A DNA stretch of 55,372 nucleotides from an uncultured Neglectibacter sp. (GCA_904374805.1 CAJFEW010000004.1:1-55372); one strand, 5' to 3'; numbered from the stretch's first letter, positions 41,813-51,106 are shown. Notes: generated by a model from the letters alone, not told the origin. Translations and numbers: made by a program.

Positions 41813-42703
41813 TTAATAGGGGTCGAAGCAGATGTTTATGTCCACATCTCCCGCGATGCCCGGCACTGTGCCCGAGGCGGTGTACTGCCACATGCGGAAA
41901 TGGTAGTAAAGGCTGGGGACCGGCTGGTATTCCGCATACCACAGGTCGTATTCGTTAAGCTCGGTCAGGTTAAAGGTGTTGTAGGCCATGTGCTTGTTGG
42001 TGTACACACAGGGGATATAGCACAGCTCCTCCACCCGCTGCGAAAAAGCTTTGGCAAACCCGGTGATTTCCTCCCCGGTCATGGCGTAGGCCCGCAGGTC
42101 CTCTGCAGGAAGCTCCTCACTGGGCAGGGGCGGTTCCCAGTCAAACACCAGAGGATAGTCCAGTTCCCGCCCATCCAAGGTCTCCACGGCGAAATCCGCT
42201 TCCGCCTGGGCCTCGGCGTCGGTGATGGCCTGGGAGAAGAAATAGGCCCCCACCTGCAGCCCTGCTGCCCGGGCCTCTTCATAGTTTTGCGCAAAGGTGG
42301 CGTCTGCATTCAAAAGGCCCTGGGTCATGCCCCGGTAGCCCACCCGCAACATGGCGAATTCCACGCCTGCGTCTGCCACAGCCTGCCAATCGATGTCCCC
42401 CTGGTGTTCGGAGACGTCCACGCCGATCACAGCCTTTCCGTCGTCATAGCGGAGAAAGCCGTCCTGTTCCACAAAGAGCTGGGAGTCGTACTGGTTCTGC
42501 GGATAGTCAAATTTGGGAATGGACCGGGTCCCCTCGTACAGATCCTCCACCTGCAGCTGGTCGCTGGGAAGGGAGGTTTCCTCCTGCTGGGACCCTCCCG
42601 CCAGGGAGACCGCCACCACCAGGATCACCACAAGCAAGGCCACCAGGGCGCTTGCCCCAATGCCCAGGAGAGCCAAACGGTTTTGTTTGTATCGTTTCGC
42701 CAT
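41813..42703 (-). CDS. GH25 lysozyme-like membrane-anchored muramidase
   Basis: A 296-residue protein with a short basic N-terminus, a membrane anchor at about 11-35 and an extracellular GH25 domain that cleaves N-acetylmuramic links. The conserved residues of family 25 are present: D96 in VIGVDVSEHQGDIDW, then D188 and E190 in YPLVFDWEPP. The C-terminal MWQYTASGTVPGIAGDVDINI strand block is typical. AGGAGG lies before ATG 42703. It lies 66 bases downstream of a paralogue with the same layout. Likely role is wall remodelling. Confidence 0.92.
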   Translation of the reverse strand: MAKRYKQNRLALLGIGASALVALLVVILVVAVSLAGGSQQEETSLPSDQLQVEDLYEGTRSIPKFDYPQNQYDSQLFVEQDGFLRYDDGKAVIGVDVSEHQGDIDWQAVADAGVEFAMLRVGYRGMTQGLLNADATFAQNYEEARAAGLQVGAYFFSQAITDAEAQAEADFAVETLDGRELDYPLVFDWEPPLPSEELPAEDLRAYAMTGEEITGFAKAFSQRVEELCYIPCVYTNKHMAYNTFNLTELNEYDLWYAEYQPVPSLYYHFRMWQYTASGTVPGIAGDVDINICFDPY

Positions 42704-42769
42704 ACATCCTCCTGCGGGGAAAGATTTCCCCAAAAACGCGGCCCGCCTGCAATAGGCGGACCGAAAGCG

Positions 42770-43669
42770 TCAGTTGTTTGCGTAGTCCTTGAAAGAAAGG
42801 GTGATGGGAACCTGCTGGGAAATGCCCGGCACCGTGCCCTCTCTGGTGTACTGCCACATACCGAATTGGTAGTAAAAGCTGGGAGCGGCCCGGTATTCTG
42901 CATACCACAGGTCGTACTGGGTCAGCCGGGAGAGGTCCAGGGTCTCATAGGCCATGGATTTGGAGGCGTAGTAACTGGCCTCAAAGCCGGCGTCCTCCAC
43001 CTTCTGGCAGAAAGCGTCGATAAATCCGGTGATCTGCTCCCCGTTGCACTGAATGGTGCGGGAGGCCTGGTCCAGGCTGCCGTTGTCCCCGTAGTCATAC
43101 TCCCAGAAAAAGGCAATGGGGTAGTCCACGTTGTAACCACGGATTTGCTCCAGCACAAAGGCGGCCTCTTCGTCCGCCTCTGCGTCGGTCACCGCCTTGG
43201 AGTAGAAGTAAACCCCCACCGGTATGCCGGCCTCCGTGGCTCCCGCAATGTTGGTCTGGAAATTTTCGTCCAGCACCAGCTGGCCCCGTTTATAGCCCCG
43301 GTAGCCCACCCGGATCAAGGCAAAGTCCACGCCGTTTTCCTTCACCTGGGCCCAATCGATGGCGCCGGATTGGGAGCTGACGTTGATGCCCAGCAGGCTT
43401 TCGCCGCCCTCATAGGTGATGGTGCCGTTGCTTTCCTCGTGAAAGTCCTGGGGCAGAGTGGTGTTGGTAGAAATGTTGTAGTAGGGAATGGTCATCTGGC
43501 CGTCGTTAAAGTCGTTGACCAGCATGGTGCCGTCCTCGTTGTGGGCGAGCACCTCCACAGAGCTTTCTCGTGGCCCCTGAGCTAGGATAAAGGCGGAGAC
43601 CGCCACAATGACTACAATCAGCAAAAGGGTCACTGCCAAAAAAAGATTGCGCTTTTTCAGGACATCCAT
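42770..43669 (-). CDS. GH25-like membrane protein with altered catalytic residues
   Basis: A 299-residue paralogue of the next gene, aligning with it almost without gaps: membrane anchor at about 9-31, then the GH25 domain. At the positions of D96 and D188 it has N96 (LLGINVSSQSGAIDW) and F188 (YPIAFFWEYD); only E190 remains. Loss of both aspartates argues that it is a non-catalytic wall-binding or sensing version, though an altered mechanism cannot be excluded. The start is ATG 43669; an in-frame ATG at 43690 is less likely. The two genes probably form one transcript ending at 41679-41713. Confidence 0.88.
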   Translation of the reverse strand: MDVLKKRNLFLAVTLLLIVVIVAVSAFILAQGPRESSVEVLAHNEDGTMLVNDFNDGQMTIPYYNISTNTTLPQDFHEESNGTITYEGGESLLGINVSSQSGAIDWAQVKENGVDFALIRVGYRGYKRGQLVLDENFQTNIAGATEAGIPVGVYFYSKAVTDAEADEEAAFVLEQIRGYNVDYPIAFFWEYDYGDNGSLDQASRTIQCNGEQITGFIDAFCQKVEDAGFEASYYASKSMAYETLDLSRLTQYDLWYAEYRAAPSFYYQFGMWQYTREGTVPGISQQVPITLSFKDYANN

Positions 43670-43811
43670 GAGGATACATTCCTTTCCCATACTGTATAGT
43701 GCAAGGCGAAACGCCCCGGTAATTCTGCGTGCTCACAGAAAGCTTGGGCACATTATACACGAAAACTGTCGAAAAGGCAACCGGCAAGTGACTTTCTCCC
43801 CCTTTCTCCCC

Positions 43812-43840
43812 TTGCCCAACCGGAGAGTTTTTGCTACAAT
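43812..43840 (+). promoter_or_regulatory. Promoter for the acetyltransferase at 43898
   Basis: TTGCCC (43812-43817) and TACAAT (43835-43840), spacer 17 bases, with TGC before the -10. Confidence 0.8.
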
Positions 43841-43897
43841 CAGTTTGCGGAGAGAAGTCCGCGTGAAAATTTTACAGCCTTGTGGAGAGAGAAACCG

Positions 43898-44500
43898 ATG
43901 GAGATCGTCAAGCTGGGGCTTGCGGAGATGCAGGCCCTGTATGAGGCCCGGATGAAGGAGGACTTTCCTCCCAGCGAACTGCGCCCTTGGAGCAGCATGC
44001 GCACCTTGACCGAGCAAGGCAGCTATCTGTGCTTTGGCTTTCAGGAGGGAGGGCGCATTTTGGCCTACGCCGCCTTCGCCCGCTGCCCTGGCGCGGCCCT
44101 GTTGGACTATTACGCCGTGGACAGCGCCCTGCGGGGCAGGGGCATTGGGCAGAAGTTTCTCCGGGGCCTGCGGCGGTTCTCCCAAGAATTGGACGCGCCC
44201 TTTGTTTTGGTGGAGGTGGAGAGCGTGGAAAGCGCCCGCACCCAGGAAGAAGCGGAGACTCGCCGGCGGCGCATCCGGTTTTATGAGCGCTGCGGCTGCC
44301 GGCCAAGCGGGGTGTACGCGTATCTGTTCGGGGTGGACTATCAAATTCTGTACCTGCCCTTCCAGGAGGGGACTGTGACAAACAGCCAGGTGCGCTGTGC
44401 TTTGGAACAGGTGTACCGGATGACGGTGGGCCTTTTGGTGGGAGAGGACAGGCAGCGTTTTGCCCAGGTGTGCCAGGTGTATGCGGGCCCTCGGGCGTAG
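43898..44500 (+). CDS. GNAT-family N-acetyltransferase
   Basis: A 200-residue acetyltransferase with the acetyl-CoA loop ALRGRGIGQKFLRG (R-x-x-G-I-G form) after the YYAVDS strand and an FYERCGCRPSG segment near the end of the fold. A C-terminal extension of about 40 residues is unusual for the minimal GNAT. ATG 43898 follows GGAGAGAG. The acceptor is unknown. The uridine kinase gene starts 155 bases downstream, so it may share the transcript. Confidence 0.85.
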   Translation: MEIVKLGLAEMQALYEARMKEDFPPSELRPWSSMRTLTEQGSYLCFGFQEGGRILAYAAFARCPGAALLDYYAVDSALRGRGIGQKFLRGLRRFSQELDAPFVLVEVESVESARTQEEAETRRRRIRFYERCGCRPSGVYAYLFGVDYQILYLPFQEGTVTNSQVRCALEQVYRMTVGLLVGEDRQRFAQVCQVYAGPRA

Positions 44501-44655
44501 ATGTAGACAGCGAAGGTTTTTGCAGCGAGGCGGCCCCGCAGCCGGGAAAGGGAAGTTGCCCGCCACGGCCGCGGGGGATCCTCTGCGCTGTAGGATACCC
44601 GCCGATAAAGCAGCAAGGCCCGGGGTATTTCCCGGGCCGGAGAGGATGTTGTAGT

Positions 44656-45225
44656 ATGGAAAAAAGACCGTATGTAGTGGCGATTGCAGGAGGTACCTGC
44701 AGCGGAAAGTCCACCTTGACAGACCGGCTGGAAGCTTATTTCAGCCCCCTCTGCCAGGTGAAGGTGTTTCACATGGACGGCTATTTCAAAAAGAATCCGC
44801 CCACCACCATTGCCCCCATCACCCGCAAGGAATATGTGGAGCACAACCACCCGGAAACCTTGGAGTTGGACCGGCTGTACCAGGACTTTCAAGAGGCGGC
44901 CGCAGAGGGAGCGCCCTGGGATTTGGTGCTGGTGGAAGGGCTCTTCGCCCTGTATTTAGACCCAATTCGGGAGCGGGCGGACTTGAAAGTGTTTGTGGAT
45001 TTGGAAAGCGACGCCCGTCTGGTGCGCCGGATTGTCAAGCACATGGCGTGGGGGCAGACCTACGAACAGGTGACCGACCGGTATTTGGACACGGTGCGCT
45101 TCCGCCACAACGAGCTGATTGAGCCCACCCGCTGGCATGCGGATGTGGTGGTCAACGGCACCTTGGACAGCAACCAGGGGGAACAGGTGGTGGAGGCCTT
45201 CCTGCGGGGCAGGCTGGGACTGTAA
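44656..45225 (+). CDS. Uridine kinase-family protein
   Basis: A 189-residue P-loop kinase. Walker A is IAGGTCSGKST (12-20), HMDGYFKKNPP is the substrate-side segment after strand 2, and LVEGLFALY is the Walker B-like strand; these match uridine/cytidine kinases of pyrimidine salvage. The protein is slightly short compared with the usual 205-215 residues. GAGAGGATG precedes ATG 44656. A GC-rich hairpin, GGCCCGGG-GTATTT-CCCGGGCC (44617-44638), ends just before the ribosome binding site and could affect translation. Confidence 0.85.
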   Translation: MEKRPYVVAIAGGTCSGKSTLTDRLEAYFSPLCQVKVFHMDGYFKKNPPTTIAPITRKEYVEHNHPETLELDRLYQDFQEAAAEGAPWDLVLVEGLFALYLDPIRERADLKVFVDLESDARLVRRIVKHMAWGQTYEQVTDRYLDTVRFRHNELIEPTRWHADVVVNGTLDSNQGEQVVEAFLRGRLGL

Positions 45226-45253
45226 GGCGGCCCATCTTTTCCGGGGATTTTCT

Positions 45254-45282
45254 TTGACCAATTCCCGGCGGCGTGGTATACT
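45254..45282 (+). promoter_or_regulatory. Promoter of the MarR-family gene
   Basis: TTGACC (45254-45259) and TATACT (45277-45282), spacer 17 bases, with TGG before the -10. Confidence 0.83.
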
Positions 45283-45348
45283 ATATCTCAGACAAGCCGC
45301 AGCACAGGCGTGTTCCTGCGCCGCCGCACAGTGGGAGGGGGCGTGGAA

Positions 45349-45816
45349 ATGGACGCATCTACACAACGGGAAGTTCCCGCCAATTTCACCCGAGAGTTGG
45401 GACGGGCAGTCACGTTTCTGCACCGCAGCCGGGCCCGGTTTATGAACGAGCGCCTGCGGGACCTGGGGTTCTCCGGCGCCATGTATTTGATTTTGCTGCA
45501 CATCGAGCGCCACCCAGGCGCTACCCAGGACAGCATCGCCAACCACATGTTCATCAACAAGTGCAATGTGGCCCGCCGCACGAAAAAACTGGAGACCTTG
45601 GGCTACCTGTATCGGGAAACCGACCAAAACGACCGCAGGCAAAACAACTTGTACCTGACCCAGCGGGGAAAGGAACTGACCCCGGTGATCCGCAGATATA
45701 TGAGCCAGTGGGGCAGGGAAGTTTCCGCCAGCCTCTCCGACCAGGAGTGCGCCACGCTGATTGCCCTGCTCACCAAAATGACCGGCCAGAACGGACCGCC
45801 TCCCAAGGAGCGGTAA
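45349..45816 (+). CDS. MarR-family transcriptional regulator
   Basis: A 155-residue winged-helix regulator. The recognition region is QDSIANHMFINKCNVARRTKKLETLGYL and the wing is TDQNDRRQNNLYLTQRGKEL, as in MarR proteins that bind palindromic operators and respond to small ligands or thiol stress. The single Cys in INKCNV lies in the recognition helix area. ATG 45349 has GGAGGGGG upstream. No obvious target lies next to it except possibly the uridine kinase or itself. Confidence 0.9.
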   Translation: MDASTQREVPANFTRELGRAVTFLHRSRARFMNERLRDLGFSGAMYLILLHIERHPGATQDSIANHMFINKCNVARRTKKLETLGYLYRETDQNDRRQNNLYLTQRGKELTPVIRRYMSQWGREVSASLSDQECATLIALLTKMTGQNGPPPKER

Positions 45817-45842
45817 AGTAGTTTTGCAAAAGCCATAACAAG

Positions 45843-45902
45843 AGAAAACGCGCCTGGATTTCCGGCATACAGAGGCAACCGGAAAACCCAGGCGCGTTTT
45901 TT
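45843..45902. terminator. Bidirectional terminator, two-part stem
   Basis: AAAACGCGCCTGG (45845-45857) pairs with CCAGGCGCGTTTT (45888-45900), and inside it TTTCCGG pairs with CCGGAAA. It serves the MarR gene and the convergent transglutaminase operon. Confidence 0.9.
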
Positions 45903-45949
45903 GCAGGGCGCCGTCCAGCCCCGGCTGGGGCAGGCGGCGCACAGAAAGA

Positions 45950-48595
45950 TTACAGCAGAAGGGAACCCAGACGGTCCCACAGGCGGCGGCTCCCAGGCAG
46001 AGAGTCCCGCAGCAGGCTCTGTACCCGCCCCACTTCCAGGCGGAAGGCGCGCACCTCTTCCTCTGTGAGGGTGTGCTGGCTGAACCGGGCCTTTTGGGCC
46101 AGGTCTTCCAGCGAGGGGGGCAGCTGGTCCGCCCAAGGGGCGTGGAAGCGTTGCCCCTCCCGGTAGAGGGCCAGCAGGTGAGCGTACAGAGCCAGGGCCG
46201 CTTGGTTCCGGTCCGCTTGGGTAAACCGTCGCTCTCGGGCCGCCAGCACCAGCCTGCGCCGCAGGAACAGCACTGCCCCAGCAGCCAGCAAGGCCAGCAG
46301 CACAGCCCCTGCCGTCAGAAGCCAGGAGGTTCCTTCTCCGCCGCCTCCCTGGGAGGAAGTCCCGCCGGAGCCCGCTGCAGGGGTGGGGGTGGCGCTTTGG
46401 GCCGGCGTGGGGGAAGTCTCTGCCGCCGGCGTGGGTTCCGCCGTGGGAGAGGGCGTAGGCGCCGGTGTGGGAGAGGGGCTGGGGGTGGCGGTCACTTCCC
46501 CAGGGAGGGCGTTCTGGGTGGCGGCGGGAGCGTTCGGCCCTGCGGGGGTTACCTCCACGGGGATCCAGCCTGTGCCGCCCAGGTAAATCTCCACCCAGGC
46601 GTGGGCGTTGTAGTCCGGAATGTCCACCCAGCCCTCCTGCCCGGAGGGCACGGCGTACCCCTCTGCGTACCGGGCAGGGATGCCTGCGGCCCGCAGCAGG
46701 GCTGTGGCGGCGGTGGCAAAGTGAACGCAGAAGCCCTGCCGGCTTTCCAGCAGGAAATATTCCACAAAGTCCCTCCCCTCGGGCAGGACAGGAGGAGAGA
46801 GGGTGTACGAGCACTGGGCGGCCAGGGTGTTGGCAATGCGCTGGGCAATCGAGAGGGGAGAGTTGCTGCCCACGTCTACGGTGTTCTCCGTGACCGGCTG
46901 GTAGAGCACATTTTCCTCCAGGTATTGCTCCAAAGTGGCCCGCAGGTCCTGGGGCAGCTGGGTGTACTGGTCGTAGACAAAGCGGTTGTAGGCCTCCACC
47001 CCTTGGACGGCCGCCTGCTGTTCCGGGGTCAAGTATGCCATGGTCTCCTGGGGGACCGTCCACAGTTCCAACTCCCGCCAAGAGCGTGGGCTCCCGTCGG
47101 CGTCCTCCACGCCGATGCTGATCCACTCCAGCACCCGCTGCAGTTCCATGGCGTCCTCGGGCTGCATCTCCTCCAGGGAGGAGATGTTTTTCTCCCGCAG
47201 AAACCCATTGTAAATGGCCGACGTCACCCGGCTGGGGTAAAGGGTGCTCTGCTCCGGCAGGCCCCAGGCGGCCACCGTATAGGAAGGGGTGCCGCTGAAA
47301 AACTGGGTGGACTCCCAAAAGCCGTCCTCCACATAGGCCATGGTTTCCAGGTCGACGCTCTCTTCCTGCAGGCCGTAAGGCAGGTACAGGCAGCGGGGAT
47401 TGGCCTCCAGGTTTTCTACAGAGAGGGTGTACTGCTGAGGCGTTTCCGCGTAGAAAAGCTGCCGGAACCGGTCCAAAAGAGTTTGGGGGTGCACCCCGTG
47501 CAGCTGTTCTTCCAACGTCTGCCACGTTTGGGCAGGCAGCCGTTCCCAACTGCGGCCGGTGTACTCGCTGCCCACAAAGCTTTTCAGATAGTCCTTTTCC
47601 CGGTTGGCTGTGGGGGCCTGGAAGGCGATGCCCGACAGGGACTCCCAATCATAGCGGACCCGCAGCACTGTCTCCCCGGTGTAGCTGCGGCTGCCCAGGG
47701 TGTCCAAATGCACCCGCCCATTCCCATTGCCCACGCCCCCTTCCAGGGCGGCGTCCAGGCCAAACCCTTGGGTGAGCCCCTGGCGCAGGTCCGTGGCCAG
47801 CTGGGGGCGTTGGTAGCTTTCCAGGGGGAAGAGCCAATAGGTGAGAACCATGCAGAGGGCTGCCGCCGGAAGCAAGAGCAAGGTGGCCGGCCGGGCAGAC
47901 AGGCTGCCCGAGGCGTGAAAGCCTTTTTTGTCCTCCAACAGCCGGTGGCGCTTTCCCAAGGCGGGGGAGAGCAGAAGCAGCGCCAGCCAGAACAGCAGCA
48001 AAGTGGCCAGATAAAACCAGGGAGGCACCAGGGAGATGGTCATGGGCACCAGCAGCGCCAGCCCTGTCAGGCAGAAAGCGGCAAACCCGCTTTTCCGTCC
48101 CACCAAAAACCAGCTGAGAAAGAATAGATAAGGGAAGAGAAACAGGCAGCAGAACACGGTGCACTGACGCTCCACCACCGTGGGAAGGGAAGTTTGGGTG
48201 CGCAGAACAGGCAGGGACGTGCCCAGCCTGTCCCCATAGGCCAGGAGGATCTGGTTAACGGTGTGGGCGCACCCTTGCACCAGATCTTCAAAGAAGAGAA
48301 AGATCAGGCCAATCCACGCCCCCACACCCGCCAAAGACAAAATCCAAGAGGGCCGCTTCCCCACAAACAGCGTCAGGCAGAACAGCAGGCAGAGTGCCCC
48401 GGCAGCTAGGACCGGTGCGGGCCGAAGGGGAATTGGAAAAGCTCCAAACAGGCAGCCCAGACTCCCCAGGCCTCCCAGCAGGAGCAGGACCCCGTAAAAG
48501 ACAGCCTGGGAGAGGACGCCCGCCTCCGGGTAGAGAATCCGGGGCTTATCCAGCAGGCGGGGAGTTTCCCCGGCCTCGTGTTTCTTCTTGGACAA
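45950..48595 (-). CDS. Transglutaminase-like membrane protein (TgpA type)
   Basis: An 881-residue membrane protein. Six to seven hydrophobic helices fill residues about 25-280. An extracellular transglutaminase core follows, with the catalytic Cys in ESRQGFCVHFATAATALLR, His in DIPDYNAHAWVEIYL and the Asp/Val strand after GWIPVEVTP. A Pro/Thr/Ala-rich linker, one more helix near residue 760 and a C-terminal DUF4129-like cytosolic tail complete it. It is the last gene of a MoxR-DUF58-transglutaminase operon, a common bacterial set thought to act on envelope or secreted proteins. Substrate is unknown. Confidence 0.88.
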   Translation of the reverse strand: MSKKKHEAGETPRLLDKPRILYPEAGVLSQAVFYGVLLLLGGLGSLGCLFGAFPIPLRPAPVLAAGALCLLFCLTLFVGKRPSWILSLAGVGAWIGLIFLFFEDLVQGCAHTVNQILLAYGDRLGTSLPVLRTQTSLPTVVERQCTVFCCLFLFPYLFFLSWFLVGRKSGFAAFCLTGLALLVPMTISLVPPWFYLATLLLFWLALLLLSPALGKRHRLLEDKKGFHASGSLSARPATLLLLPAAALCMVLTYWLFPLESYQRPQLATDLRQGLTQGFGLDAALEGGVGNGNGRVHLDTLGSRSYTGETVLRVRYDWESLSGIAFQAPTANREKDYLKSFVGSEYTGRSWERLPAQTWQTLEEQLHGVHPQTLLDRFRQLFYAETPQQYTLSVENLEANPRCLYLPYGLQEESVDLETMAYVEDGFWESTQFFSGTPSYTVAAWGLPEQSTLYPSRVTSAIYNGFLREKNISSLEEMQPEDAMELQRVLEWISIGVEDADGSPRSWRELELWTVPQETMAYLTPEQQAAVQGVEAYNRFVYDQYTQLPQDLRATLEQYLEENVLYQPVTENTVDVGSNSPLSIAQRIANTLAAQCSYTLSPPVLPEGRDFVEYFLLESRQGFCVHFATAATALLRAAGIPARYAEGYAVPSGQEGWVDIPDYNAHAWVEIYLGGTGWIPVEVTPAGPNAPAATQNALPGEVTATPSPSPTPAPTPSPTAEPTPAAETSPTPAQSATPTPAAGSGGTSSQGGGGEGTSWLLTAGAVLLALLAAGAVLFLRRRLVLAARERRFTQADRNQAALALYAHLLALYREGQRFHAPWADQLPPSLEDLAQKARFSQHTLTEEEVRAFRLEVGRVQSLLRDSLPGSRRLWDRLGSLLL

Positions 48596-48607
48596 GGGAA
48601 CGCCTCC

Positions 48608-49798
48608 TTACAGCAAGAATCCGTTGAGGTTTTCGGCAATGCGCCCGGGCCGCAGCACGGTCAGCTGCGCTTCGCCGCCCAGGGTGTCGGAGCGGCTTTC
48701 CCGGGCGGTGGTCCAGCTTTCTGCGGCCTGCAGGACGCTGAGCCGGGCAGCGGGGTACTGGGCCCGCAGGGCTCCCAACAGGGAGGGCTGGGGCATACAG
48801 CACAGGTACAAACAGTGGGAGACCCCTGCCGGCAGGGCCTCCCCTTCCAAAGCGGGCAGAGGGGCAAGTCCCTGGCTGGAGAGGATCTCCCGCCACACGG
48901 GCAGCAGGTCTTCCGGTTGGGAGATTTCCAAACAGCGCAGCCGGTTGCTCCGGGTGTCCCAATAGCCCACCCGGTGGGCCGTCTCCCGCTCTGCCAGAAA
49001 GTGAGACAGAGTGGCAAAGGCGTCCAGCAGGGTGTCCGCCTCCACCCCGGTGCCGTTCAGGTCCAGCAGGAAAAACAGATGGTCCGCAATGGGTAGCCCC
49101 AGTTCTTTCACCAGAGGTTTGCCCATTTTTTGAGAGAGCTTCCAGTGGATGCGGGAGAGCCGGTCCCCCTCCCGATACTCCCGCAGGGCAAAGAGCTCCG
49201 TAGGGTCGTCCCCGGGCTTGCGCTGGGAGTACCGCTCCCCCTGGGCGTCGGGCATGTTGCCCTCCTGCACCGCCAGGTCTACGCCGGCGACGGAGGGCCA
49301 GAAAAAGACGGCGGCCTCCTGCCGGCGCCTCCTGCCCAAGGGCAGGGAGAAAATGCCCAGATAATCGCTGACCCACAGCTTGTCCAGGCGGCACACCACC
49401 TGCCCGCAGGTGGGAGAGGAGAGCTGGTGTTTCAGCACCTGGGGGTGGGAAGAGGCCGTAAAGGTAAAGTGTTCCTCCTCCCGCTGGCCGGTCAGGATGT
49501 TTTCCACGGTCAGCCGGGCGCGGATCCGCCCGCTGATACAGGGCGTGGCGTTCCACACCCGAATGCGCAGGGGGACAGCCTCCCCCTTGCGCGCTCCGCG
49601 AACCGCGCCTGCGTCCCGGTCTTCATAGCCCAGGGTCACCCGGGCGCCCAGCATTCCCGGCAGGGAGAAGAAAAACGCCAGCACAGGAAAGAGCAGAGAC
49701 AGGGCGAACACATACAGGGAAAGATACCCGTTGTAGCAGATAAAAAACACACTGGTGCACAGAAGCAGCAGCACATAGCAAAGCCTGTTTTTCAGCAT
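48608..49798 (-). CDS. DUF58 domain membrane protein
   Basis: A 396-residue protein with two N-terminal membrane helices (residues 5-50), a beta-rich region, and the DUF58 signature PGDDPTELFALREYREGDRLSRIHWKLS near residue 200 leading into a von Willebrand A-like fold (FFLLDLNGTGVEADT). It works with the MoxR ATPase encoded 53 bases upstream. ATG 49798 follows AAAGGAGGG. Found together with transglutaminase partners in many bacteria; the exact role is unresolved. Confidence 0.88.
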   Translation of the reverse strand: MLKNRLCYVLLLLCTSVFFICYNGYLSLYVFALSLLFPVLAFFFSLPGMLGARVTLGYEDRDAGAVRGARKGEAVPLRIRVWNATPCISGRIRARLTVENILTGQREEEHFTFTASSHPQVLKHQLSSPTCGQVVCRLDKLWVSDYLGIFSLPLGRRRRQEAAVFFWPSVAGVDLAVQEGNMPDAQGERYSQRKPGDDPTELFALREYREGDRLSRIHWKLSQKMGKPLVKELGLPIADHLFFLLDLNGTGVEADTLLDAFATLSHFLAERETAHRVGYWDTRSNRLRCLEISQPEDLLPVWREILSSQGLAPLPALEGEALPAGVSHCLYLCCMPQPSLLGALRAQYPAARLSVLQAAESWTTARESRSDTLGGEAQLTVLRPGRIAENLNGFLL

Positions 49799-49851
49799 GG
49801 ACCGTTTCCCTCCTTTCATGGACAGGGTGCAGGCGTGCCTTTCGGCCTGTT

Positions 49852-50790
49852 TTATCCCACGACTTTGGGCTGGGGAACGGATTCCAGCACCTCGCCCAGC
49901 AGCGTATGGGCGTTTCGGTCACTCATGCGGGCCTGGGGATCCGGGGTGATGCGGTGCTCCAGCACGTTGTAATACAGCAGCCGCACATCTTCGGGGATCA
50001 CATAGTCCCGGCCCGCCATCCAGGCAGAGGCCCGGCAGGCGCGGATCAGGGCGCCTCCCGCCCGCGGGCTGGCGCCCAGGCGGATGAGAGGGTGTTCCCG
50101 GGTGGCGGCGCAGAGCTGGGCCACATACCGGTACAGGTCGTCGGCCACATGGACCTGTCCCACTTCCTCCTGCATGGCCACCACCTCTTCCAAAGAGACC
50201 ACCGGCTGCACCTGGTTGACGGGACGCTCCCCTTCGGTCTGTTTTAAAATGAGCACCTCTTGGTCCAGGGCAGGGTAGCCGATGGAAAGCCGCATCATAA
50301 ACCGGTCCAGCTGGGATTCCGGCAGCAGCTGGGTGCCGGCGGATCCCACCGGGTTTTGGGTGGCGATCACCGTGAAAGGCCGGGGCAGGGGATGGCTCAC
50401 GCCGTCCACAGTCACCTGGCCCTCCTCCATGGCCTCCAGCAAGGCGCTTTGGGTTTTGGCGCTGGTGCGGTTGATTTCATCGGCCAAAAACAGGTGGCAC
50501 AGAGCGGCCCCTGGCCGGTAGACAAATTCCCCCGTCTGCCGGTCCAGGGCGGAAAAGCCCACCACGTCGGCAGGCATGACCTCCGGGGTGAACTGCACCC
50601 GGTTATAGTGAAGGCTCATGGCTTTGGAAAAAGCCAGGGCCAGGGTGGTTTTTCCCACGCCGGGGTTGTCCTCCAACAGGATGTGTCCCCGGGCCAAAAT
50701 GGCCATGAGCACCTTGCAAACCACGGCGTCCTTTCCCAAAATCACCTGGCGCACCTGGTTGACCACGGCCAAAGCTTTAGGCTGCAGCAT
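49852..50790 (-). CDS. MoxR-family AAA+ ATPase
   Basis: A 312-residue AAA+ ATPase of the MoxR group, chaperone-like partners of VWA-fold proteins. Walker A is EDNPGVGKTTLALAF, Walker B LFLADEINRT, sensor 1 FTVIATQNPVGSAGT, and the C-terminal lid has LGASPRAGGALIRACRA. AAGGAGGG precedes ATG 50790 and a promoter lies at 50895-50924. It is the first gene of the operon. Confidence 0.94.
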   Translation of the reverse strand: MLQPKALAVVNQVRQVILGKDAVVCKVLMAILARGHILLEDNPGVGKTTLALAFSKAMSLHYNRVQFTPEVMPADVVGFSALDRQTGEFVYRPGAALCHLFLADEINRTSAKTQSALLEAMEEGQVTVDGVSHPLPRPFTVIATQNPVGSAGTQLLPESQLDRFMMRLSIGYPALDQEVLILKQTEGERPVNQVQPVVSLEEVVAMQEEVGQVHVADDLYRYVAQLCAATREHPLIRLGASPRAGGALIRACRASAWMAGRDYVIPEDVRLLYYNVLEHRITPDPQARMSDRNAHTLLGEVLESVPQPKVVG

Positions 50791-50894
50791 GAAGCTCCCT
50801 CCTTGCAACCCCCGCCGGACGCGGGGGAAAATTTACAAAAGTCCTACAAAAGCGGCGCCGGGCAAAGCTCGGCGGCCCTGCACCGTATTGGTTT

Positions 50895-50924
50895 AGTATA
50901 CCACACACCGGAGGAGAAGGACAA
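50895..50924 (-). promoter_or_regulatory. Promoter of the MoxR operon
   Basis: On the minus strand, TTGTCC (50924-50919) and TATACT (50900-50895), spacer 18 bases. Confidence 0.72.
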
Positions 50925-50960
50925 GACAGGGGGAGAATTTGTAAAAGCGGGGAAAAGGCC

Positions 50961-50989
50961 TTGCAGAAAGCCTCCCATTCCGGTATGCT
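50961..50989 (+). promoter_or_regulatory. Promoter of the nucleotidyltransferase gene at 51107
   Basis: TTGCAG (50961-50966) and TATGCT (50984-50989), spacer 17 bases. The remainder of the 50791-51106 gap contains only this and the divergent MoxR promoter. Confidence 0.75.
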
Positions 50990-51106
50990 AGAAATAGAAG
51001 AGGGAAGGTCCGCAAAAGGGCAGGTCCTGGCAGCGGGGAGGAAAGGCCGTTCCCGGGCAGGGCGTAGGAGATTTTTGGAGCGCTACCGAGGAAAAAGGTG
51101 AGAAGC

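Noticed and set aside
44617-44638. Hairpin before the uridine kinase gene as a PyrR-binding attenuator
   Set aside because: The loop does not match the PyrR recognition sequence that I know and there is no terminator/antiterminator pair.
45603-48164. Very long antisense frames opposite the transglutaminase gene on both strands
   Set aside because: GC-rich codon bias opens shadow frames. They lack ribosome binding sites and family motifs, while the DUF4129/transglutaminase frame has clear catalytic residues.
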